This document shows positions 58,638 to 64,000 of a stretch of DNA of 64,000 nucleotides, piece after piece; the first letter of the stretch is position 1; each line of letters begins with the position of its first letter. This DNA comes from Enemella dayhoffiae (GTDB lineage Bacteria; Actinomycetota; Actinomycetes; Propionibacteriales; Propionibacteriaceae), in assembly GCF_002250625.1 (NCBI RefSeq), contig NZ_NMVQ01000012.1, positions 1-64,000 of the forward strand, given 5' to 3'. Made by a program: the position numbers and the translations under genes. The notes under the pieces are model-generated. The model did no database searches. It saw only the letters and a list, made by a program, of their open reading frames with translations, and was not told where the DNA came from.

Positions 58638-60062
58638 ATGTCCCACAACCCGCTGGCGACCTTTGTCGTCCCGATGCGCCATCGGCGTACCCGCCGCGCA
58701 CCATCGGTGTCCCGAATCCGCCCGCTGGGACGAAAGCTGATCAACCTGGTCTGGCCGGGCCACCCGCGCACCCTGCGCGAGGTGCCGTTCCGGCTCTATC
58801 CCACCGCCGTGCACGTGCTGCGGCTGACCACGGCCGCGGTGATTTCCTATCTGCTCACCCTGGTCGTCACCACCGGACCGATCGACCTGACCGGCGCGCT
58901 CACCGCTCTGCTGGTGCTGCAGGCCTCCACCTTCACGACGCTGAAGATGGGGGCGGTCCGGATCGGCGCGGTGCTGACCGGGGTGGGGATCGCGATGGCG
59001 GTCACGACCTGGGCGGGCCTGAGTTGGTGGAGCCTGGGCCTGGCCATCGCGGCGGCGCTGGTGCTGGCCAAGGTGTTCCGGCTCGGCGACCAGGCGCTGG
59101 AGACGCCGATCAGCGCGATGTTGATCCTGGCCACCGCCGGGCAGGAGATCGCCGTCGAGACCCGGGTGGTGACCACTCTGGTCGGCGCGGGAGTGGGCAT
59201 CGCCTTCGCCGTGCTGCTGCCCTCGGCCGTCCCGATCCGGGTGGCCGCGCACAGCGTACGCCGGGTCGCGACCAGCCAGGCGGCCGTGCTGCGGCGGGCC
59301 GCCGACTCGCTCGCCGAGCGTCCGCTGCGCCGCGAGGAGGTGGCCGAATGGCTCACCGAATCGCTCCAGGTCGGCGAGCAGATCAGCCGGGCAGCCAAGC
59401 AGGTGGCCGCCGTGGCCGAGTCCCGCCGCTACAACCCGCGCGCCATCGGCACCGCCAACCTCGAGCCGGTGCTGCGCTCGGGCCTGGACCTGCTGGAGCG
59501 CAGCCAGGTCGCGCTGCGCACCCTGTTCTGGGTGATCGAGCGGGAGGCACCGGTCCGCGGATCCGATGACCGCTACGGCGAGGAGGTGCGCGCCGCCTTC
59601 TCGGTGGTGCTGCACGACGTCGCCGACTGCCTGACCGCGTTCGGCGGGCTGGTGCACGCCGAGGCCGAGGGTGAGGTCGAGGAGGTGGAGGAGTCGATGG
59701 CCGAGACCACCGAGGTGCTGCGCGAGACCCGCGCGGTGCTGACCGAGCTGATGCTGGTCGACCCGCGCACCGACAGCGACGCCTGGCTGCTCCGCGGGAC
59801 CGTGCTGAACAGCGTCGAGGCGGTGCTCGAACTGCTCGACCCGGTGGCCCGGGCCGCGGAGCGGGCCGAGTGGCAGGCCTCCCAGGCCGGTCGCATCATC
59901 GGCGGCGGCCCGCTGCTCAACCGGGACACCCTGGCCGGCCTGCGGGCAGGCCGGGTGGCGCCGCGGGTACGCCGGGTGCCCGCCCCTGAATCCTCTCCGG
60001 GTTCACCTGAGTCTTCCCCGGCTTCCTCGCGACCCGATGGGGACGGGCCGACGGCCACGTAA
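58638..60062 (+). CDS. FUSC family membrane protein
   Basis: 474 residues from ATG 58638, with AAGGAG upstream. Six membrane helices in the first 190 residues (HVLRLTTAAVISYLLTLVVT; LTALLVLQASTFTTLKMGAV; AVTTWAGLSWWSLGLAIAAA), the FUSC/aromatic-acid exporter N-terminal pattern, followed by a long cytoplasmic helical domain (VRRVATSQAAVLRRAADSLA; HDVADCLTAFGGLVHAEAEG). Relatives include AaeB-type and YccS proteins. Substrate unknown; the soluble tail ends in Ser/Pro repeats. Confidence 0.8.
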   Translation: MSHNPLATFVVPMRHRRTRRAPSVSRIRPLGRKLINLVWPGHPRTLREVPFRLYPTAVHVLRLTTAAVISYLLTLVVTTGPIDLTGALTALLVLQASTFTTLKMGAVRIGAVLTGVGIAMAVTTWAGLSWWSLGLAIAAALVLAKVFRLGDQALETPISAMLILATAGQEIAVETRVVTTLVGAGVGIAFAVLLPSAVPIRVAAHSVRRVATSQAAVLRRAADSLAERPLRREEVAEWLTESLQVGEQISRAAKQVAAVAESRRYNPRAIGTANLEPVLRSGLDLLERSQVALRTLFWVIEREAPVRGSDDRYGEEVRAAFSVVLHDVADCLTAFGGLVHAEAEGEVEEVEESMAETTEVLRETRAVLTELMLVDPRTDSDAWLLRGTVLNSVEAVLELLDPVARAAERAEWQASQAGRIIGGGPLLNRDTLAGLRAGRVAPRVRRVPAPESSPGSPESSPASSRPDGDGPTAT

Positions 60063-60071
60063 CCTCGAAGC

Positions 60072-61808
60072 ATGCTCATCGACTGGCTGAAAACCATCCG
60101 CCCCAAGACCCCCGGGCAGCCGCTGCTGCTCGAGCTCGACCTCTCCCGTGGGGTGCTCAGCGCACCGCCGGACAACCCGCTGCAGGCCTTCCGGGCACGC
60201 CAGTCGGCGGCGATGAAGGAGATCCGCGACGGGCTGCGGCGCGGAGCCGAGGACGACGCGGTGGCCGGGCTGGCGGTGCACGTCGGCACCTGCCCGCTGT
60301 CGCCGACCCAGTGCGACGAGCTGGCCGAGCTGATCACCGAGTTCGGTGCGCACAAGCCGACGATCGCCTGGAGCGAGACCTTCGGCGAGTTCGGCAACGG
60401 GATGATCGGCTATCGCCTCGCCACCGCCGCCCAGGAGATCTGGCTGCAGCCCTCGGGCGCGGTCGGCCTGCACGGCGTCCAGCTCGGGATCGTGCTGCTG
60501 CGCGGCGGGTTGGCCAAGCTGGGGGTCACCCCCGAGTTCGGCCAGCGCAAGGAGTACAAGTCGGCCGCCGACCAGTTCGCCGCCACCGAAGTGACCGACG
60601 CCAACCGGGAGATGATGCAGCGGATCGCCGACTCGATCCTCGAGGACACCATCCGGGTGATCGCCGAACGCCGCGACCTCGACCCGCAGGCGGTCCGGCT
60701 GGCCGTGGACAACTCCCCGCTCACCGCCGAGGCCGCCCGCGAGGCCAACCTGGTCGACCGGCTCGGCTATCGCGACGAGGTGTACGCCGAGCTGCGCACC
60801 CGTTTCGGCAAGGAGAAGGCCGGGACCGACAGGCCCGAGCTGAACCTGCAGTTCGCCCACCGGTACGCCCGCGGGCACGGCTCAGGCCCGCTGCAGAACG
60901 TGGAGCAGCTGCTCAACCGCACCAGGCCGGCGATCGGTGTGGTGTCGGTGCACGGCGGGATCAACTCCGGGATCAGCCAGCAGGGGCCCGGGGGCGCCAG
61001 CGCCGGCTCCGACACGGTCGGGGCGCACCTGCGCGAGGCCGCCCGCGACGACGCGGTCAAGGCCGTGGTGCTGCGCGTGAACTCCCCCGGCGGGTCCTAT
61101 GTCGCCTCCGACGCGATCCGGCGCGAGGTGCTGCGGCTGCGCGAGGCCGGCAAGCCGGTGATCGCCTCGATGGGTGACGTGGCCGCCTCCGGTGGCTATT
61201 TCGTGGCGATGGGTGCGGATGCGATCCTCGCCAACCCGACCACGCTGACCGGCTCGATCGGCGTACTCGCAGGAAAATTCGTCACCCAGGGCCTTTTCGA
61301 CAAGCTGGGGGTGATCCGCGAACAGATCACCGCCGGCGCCAACGCCGGCATGCTCGGGGGTGCCGAGCCGTTCACCGAGGCGCAGTGGGAGAAGTTGGAC
61401 GCCTGGCTCGACGAGGTGTACGCCGACTTCACCGCCAAGGCCGCGGCCGACCGGTCGATGGAGCTCGCCACCCTCGAGCCGCTGGCCCGCGGTCGGGTGT
61501 GGACCGGGGTGGACGCCCACCGGCACGGGCTGGTCGACCAGCTCGGCGGGATGGGTGCGGCGCTCGACGAGGCCGCCCGGCGGGTCGGCTCGAAGCTGAC
61601 CGACCTGGCGGTACGCCCGGTCCCGGCCATGCCGTGGCTGGATCAGGTACGCCCGCCCGACTCCAGCGAGGGGGGTGGCGTACAGGGTTCGGGCGCGTTC
61701 ACCTTGACCGGTGACCCGGAGACCCGGCTGGCCGCCCTCGGCGGGCTGCTCGGGCTGCAGTTGCCGCACGGGGTGCTGTCGCTGCCCTGGCAGCTGCGGC
61801 TGCGCTGA
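60072..61808 (+). CDS. sppA: signal peptide peptidase SppA, 67K type
   Basis: 578 residues, tandem S49 domains as in E. coli SppA. The N-terminal copy gives the general-base Lys in EFGQRKEYKSAADQFAATEV (K163), the C-terminal copy the nucleophile in ASMGDVAASGGYFVAMGADA (S373). GSIGVLAGKFVTQGLFDKLG follows. It has no obvious N-terminal membrane anchor, so it may act at the inner face or on cytoplasmic peptides. Degrades leftover signal peptides. Lies 9 nt after the FUSC gene. Confidence 0.9.
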   Translation: MLIDWLKTIRPKTPGQPLLLELDLSRGVLSAPPDNPLQAFRARQSAAMKEIRDGLRRGAEDDAVAGLAVHVGTCPLSPTQCDELAELITEFGAHKPTIAWSETFGEFGNGMIGYRLATAAQEIWLQPSGAVGLHGVQLGIVLLRGGLAKLGVTPEFGQRKEYKSAADQFAATEVTDANREMMQRIADSILEDTIRVIAERRDLDPQAVRLAVDNSPLTAEAAREANLVDRLGYRDEVYAELRTRFGKEKAGTDRPELNLQFAHRYARGHGSGPLQNVEQLLNRTRPAIGVVSVHGGINSGISQQGPGGASAGSDTVGAHLREAARDDAVKAVVLRVNSPGGSYVASDAIRREVLRLREAGKPVIASMGDVAASGGYFVAMGADAILANPTTLTGSIGVLAGKFVTQGLFDKLGVIREQITAGANAGMLGGAEPFTEAQWEKLDAWLDEVYADFTAKAAADRSMELATLEPLARGRVWTGVDAHRHGLVDQLGGMGAALDEAARRVGSKLTDLAVRPVPAMPWLDQVRPPDSSEGGGVQGSGAFTLTGDPETRLAALGGLLGLQLPHGVLSLPWQLRLR

Positions 61809-61946
61809 TCCTCTGGCGTCAACGACTGGCTCGCGTCGGGCCCCGCTGAGGCGATGACCTCCGGCTCGTGCTCGCGTCCCCACGCGCGTGGCGGGCAGTT
61901 GTCCCCCGGGTTGCTCGGTGCGGTCAGCGGTGGGCAGGCTGACTGG

Positions 61947-62579
61947 GTGGTTGACTACACGGCGATTGATTGGGCGCGGGTCGCGCTCGTGGTGATCGAT
62001 GTCCAGAACGATTTCGTCGACGGTGCGATGCCCGTCCCCGGCACCGTTGAGATCCTGCCGCAGCTGCGGCACCTGGTGGAGGCCTTCCGCTCAGCGGGGC
62101 GCCCCATCGCGCACGTGATCCGGCTCTATTCCGCCTCCGGTGGCGACGTCGATCTCGTTCGTCGGGCCGACATCGAATCGGGCCGGCGCGTGGTCAGCCC
62201 CGGCAGCTCGGGCGCCGAGATTCCTTACGCGTTGACTGGTGGGACACCAGTTCGGGTGGACGCCGAACTGCTGCTCACGGGGGCCCCGCAGATTCTCGGT
62301 GAGCGGGAGGTCCTGCTGTACAAGCCTCGGTGGAGCGCCTTCCACCGAACCCGTCTGCAGGCCTGGCTCGAACAACAGAACGTGTCCTCGGTCGTGGTGG
62401 CCGGGTGCAACCTGCCCAACTGTCCCCGCGCGACTCTGTTCGACGCCTCGGAACGGGACCTGCCGGCCGGCCTGGTGATCGACGCGGTGTCACAGACGAG
62501 CCCCGAGCGGCTCGCCGACCTGCGTCGCATCGGGGTCCACGGCCTGACGGTCGATCAGGTTGTGCACGCCCTCGGTTGA
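61947..62579 (+). CDS. isochorismatase-fold cysteine hydrolase
   Basis: 210 residues from GTG 61947 (VVDYTAIDWARVALVVIDVQ). Triad of the family: Asp in VVIDVQNDFVDGAMPVPGTV, Lys in LLYKPRWSAFHRTRLQ and Cys in VVVAGCNLPNCPRATLFDAS. The VAGCNxPNCPRxT pattern is common in uncharacterised amidohydrolases related to nicotinamidase. An in-frame ATG at 61854 adds 31 residues that do not look family-like. The 138-bp region upstream shows no clear promoter. Substrate unknown. Confidence 0.82.
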   Translation: MVDYTAIDWARVALVVIDVQNDFVDGAMPVPGTVEILPQLRHLVEAFRSAGRPIAHVIRLYSASGGDVDLVRRADIESGRRVVSPGSSGAEIPYALTGGTPVRVDAELLLTGAPQILGEREVLLYKPRWSAFHRTRLQAWLEQQNVSSVVVAGCNLPNCPRATLFDASERDLPAGLVIDAVSQTSPERLADLRRIGVHGLTVDQVVHALG

Positions 62580-62654
62580 GCAGGAGACGTGACCGACGGA
62601 CGGAGTCACATCTGGGCGATTGACCCACTTTGGTTCGGCTGTCAGGCTTGGCCC

Positions 62655-64000
62655 ATGGAGCAGAGCCGCGACCAGAGCACCGACGTCACCGAGCTGCGGC
62701 GGGGGTTCGCCACCGGCCGCAGCCACGAGCAGCAGTGGCGGCGTACCCAGCTCGAGGGGTTGCGTCGTCTGCTCACCCGGCACGAGACCGAGCTGACCGA
62801 CGCGATCTGCCAGGACGTCGGCAAGCCGGCCCACGAGGTACGCCTCTTCGAACTGCAGCCGCTGATCAACGAGATCGACCACACCCTGGCCAACCTGCGC
62901 GTGTGGCTGATGCCCCGTCGGGTCGGCGTACCGCTGAACACCCAGCCGGCCACGGCCGAGGTACACCCGCAACCCAAGGGGGTGGTGCTGGTGCTGAGCC
63001 CGTGGAACTATCCCCTGCAGCTGCTGCTCTCCCCCACGATCGGCGCCCTGGCCGCGGGCAACGCGGTGCTGCTCAAACCCAGCGAGGTGGCCCCGCACAC
63101 CGCCCACCTGATGGCGCGGCTGATCCCGCAATACGTGGACCCGGAGCTGGTGCGGGTGGCGACCGGCGGGGTGCAGGAGACCACGCGCCTGCTCACAGAG
63201 CGGTTCGACCACATCATCTACACCGGTTCCACCGCGGTCGGGAAGATCGTGATGCGGGCCGCGGCCGAGCACCTCACCCCGGTCACCCTCGAGCTGGGCG
63301 GCAAGTCGCCGGTGTTCGTGGACGCCTCGGTCGACCTGGCCGCGGCCGCCCGGCGGATCGTCTGGGCGAAGTTCACCAACGCCGGGCAGACCTGTGTCAG
63401 CCCCGACCACGTCCTGGTCACCCCGGACGCCAAGGATCGCCTGCTGACCGAGCTCGCCCGGGCGATCCGCACGTTCTTCGGCGAGGAGCCGCGGCAGTCG
63501 CCCGACTTCGGCCGGATCGTCAACGACAAGCACTTCGAACGGCTCTCCGGACTGCTCGATTCGGGACGCGCCGTCGTGGGCGGTCAGCAGGACGCGGCCG
63601 GTCGCTATCTGGCGCCGACGGTGCTGGTCGACGTCGACCCCGACTCCCCGGTGATGGACGAGGAAATCTTCGGCCCCATCCTGCCGGTGCTTGAGGTGGC
63701 CGACGCGTCCGCGGCGATCGAGTTCATCACCGCCCGACCGCATCCGCTGGCGCTTTATGTGTTCAGTGACGACTCCGCGACCCGCGAGGCGTTCAGCGAG
63801 CGGACCCTGTCCGGTGGGCTGGTCTTCAACGCCGCGCTGATCCACCTGTCCATCCCCGACCTGCCGTTCGGCGGGGTGGGTGACTCCGGGATGGGGCACT
63901 ATCACGGCCGCTTCTCGGTCGACACCTTCTCGCACCTGCGCGCCGTGTTCGGCAAACCACTGCAACCGGACACCCTGGAGGTCGTCTATCCGCCGGTGAA
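62655..64000 (+). CDS. aldehyde dehydrogenase family protein (runs past window end)
   Basis: At least 448 codons from ATG 62655, open to the end of the window. Class 3 ALDH: VLVLSPWNYPLQLLLSPTIG, GNAVLLKPSEVAPHTA, IIYTGSTAVGKIVMRAAAEH, catalytic Glu in PVTLELGGKSPVFVDASVDL and catalytic Cys in KFTNAGQTCVSPDHVLV, then PVMDEEIFGPILPVLEV. The C-terminal PFGGVGDSGMGHYHGRFSVD ends the family region, so only a few residues are missing. Oxidises aldehydes with NAD(P). 75 bp after the isochorismatase-fold gene. Confidence 0.92.
   Translation, partial: MEQSRDQSTDVTELRRGFATGRSHEQQWRRTQLEGLRRLLTRHETELTDAICQDVGKPAHEVRLFELQPLINEIDHTLANLRVWLMPRRVGVPLNTQPATAEVHPQPKGVVLVLSPWNYPLQLLLSPTIGALAAGNAVLLKPSEVAPHTAHLMARLIPQYVDPELVRVATGGVQETTRLLTERFDHIIYTGSTAVGKIVMRAAAEHLTPVTLELGGKSPVFVDASVDLAAAARRIVWAKFTNAGQTCVSPDHVLVTPDAKDRLLTELARAIRTFFGEEPRQSPDFGRIVNDKHFERLSGLLDSGRAVVGGQQDAAGRYLAPTVLVDVDPDSPVMDEEIFGPILPVLEVADASAAIEFITARPHPLALYVFSDDSATREAFSERTLSGGLVFNAALIHLSIPDLPFGGVGDSGMGHYHGRFSVDTFSHLRAVFGKPLQPDTLEVVYPPV

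Noticed and set aside
61809-61946. Coding extension of the isochorismatase-fold gene to ATG 61854
   Set aside because: The 31 added residues do not resemble the family N-terminus; the conserved region begins at GTG 61947.

Overview
The window reads as chromosomal DNA of a high-GC actinobacterium. Supporting signs are an LPXTG-free, GTG/ATG-start gene style with strong AGGAGG-type ribosome sites, a mycothiol-dependent (MDMPI-type) enzyme, an F420-type PPOX oxidoreductase, a three-domain LigD, an Lsr2-like DNA-binding tail, an NrtR/PnuC/NadR salvage unit and an actinobacterial cysteine-operon leader peptide. A Propionibacteriaceae or related lineage is my guess from overall gene style; it is not proven here. 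The palindrome GGCGTACGCC recurs at least 12 times between 21 and 58.5 kb and never in exact form in the first 15 kb.

Region 1 (1-15.3 kb) is a defence island. It starts with a 3'-truncated IS3-family element, then a stand-alone TniQ-like gene, a convergent GIY-YIG-like gene, and a tight four-gene operon: a DrmD-like SNF2 helicase with a C-terminal DUF3883-like domain, a DUF1156 DNA methyltransferase, a DUF499 ATPase with an N-terminal HEPN-like domain carrying an intact RX4H motif, and an OLD-family ATPase/TOPRIM nuclease. The DISARM core genes drmA, drmB and drmC are absent, so this is a DISARM-related but distinct composition. The right edge (about 14.96-15.29 kb) holds a hairpin and an orphan ribosome site and start codon that look like the severed 5' end of a gene.

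Region 2 (15.3-25.1 kb) mixes small conserved genes with decayed ones: an MntA-like nucleotidyltransferase beside a decapitated HepT, a class II Fic protein behind a perfect inverted-repeat operator, an ERCC4-Lsr2 fusion nuclease, a VOC gene with an internal deletion, LigD, a LysE exporter, and an FMN reductase whose partner luciferase-like monooxygenase has lost its middle.

Region 3 (25.1-49.9 kb) is ordinary metabolic and membrane coding: an aromatic-ring FAD monooxygenase, MarR and PaaX regulators, a heme-oxygenase-like diiron/CDGSH/SDR/nitrobindin run, serB, glpX, an AEC transporter, a DprE2-like SDR, a fused indolepyruvate:ferredoxin oxidoreductase, the nrtR/pnuC/nadR NAD-salvage unit with two operator palindromes, an Hsp70-like protein, benE and tpx.

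Region 4 (49.9-57.6 kb, minus strand) is an assimilatory sulfate reduction operon: leader peptide, sulfite reductase, cysH, cysD, cysN, cysG, a TSUP permease and a sirohydrochlorin chelatase, joined by ATGA/TGATG-type overlaps. Sulfate is activated by CysDN, reduced by CysH and Sir, and CysG plus CbiX make the siroheme that Sir needs.

Region 5 (57.6-64 kb) has a membrane protein with a DNA-level tandem repeat, a FUSC protein, a 67K-type SppA, an isochorismatase-fold hydrolase and an aldehyde dehydrogenase that runs off the window end. I found no rRNA, tRNA or CRISPR array.
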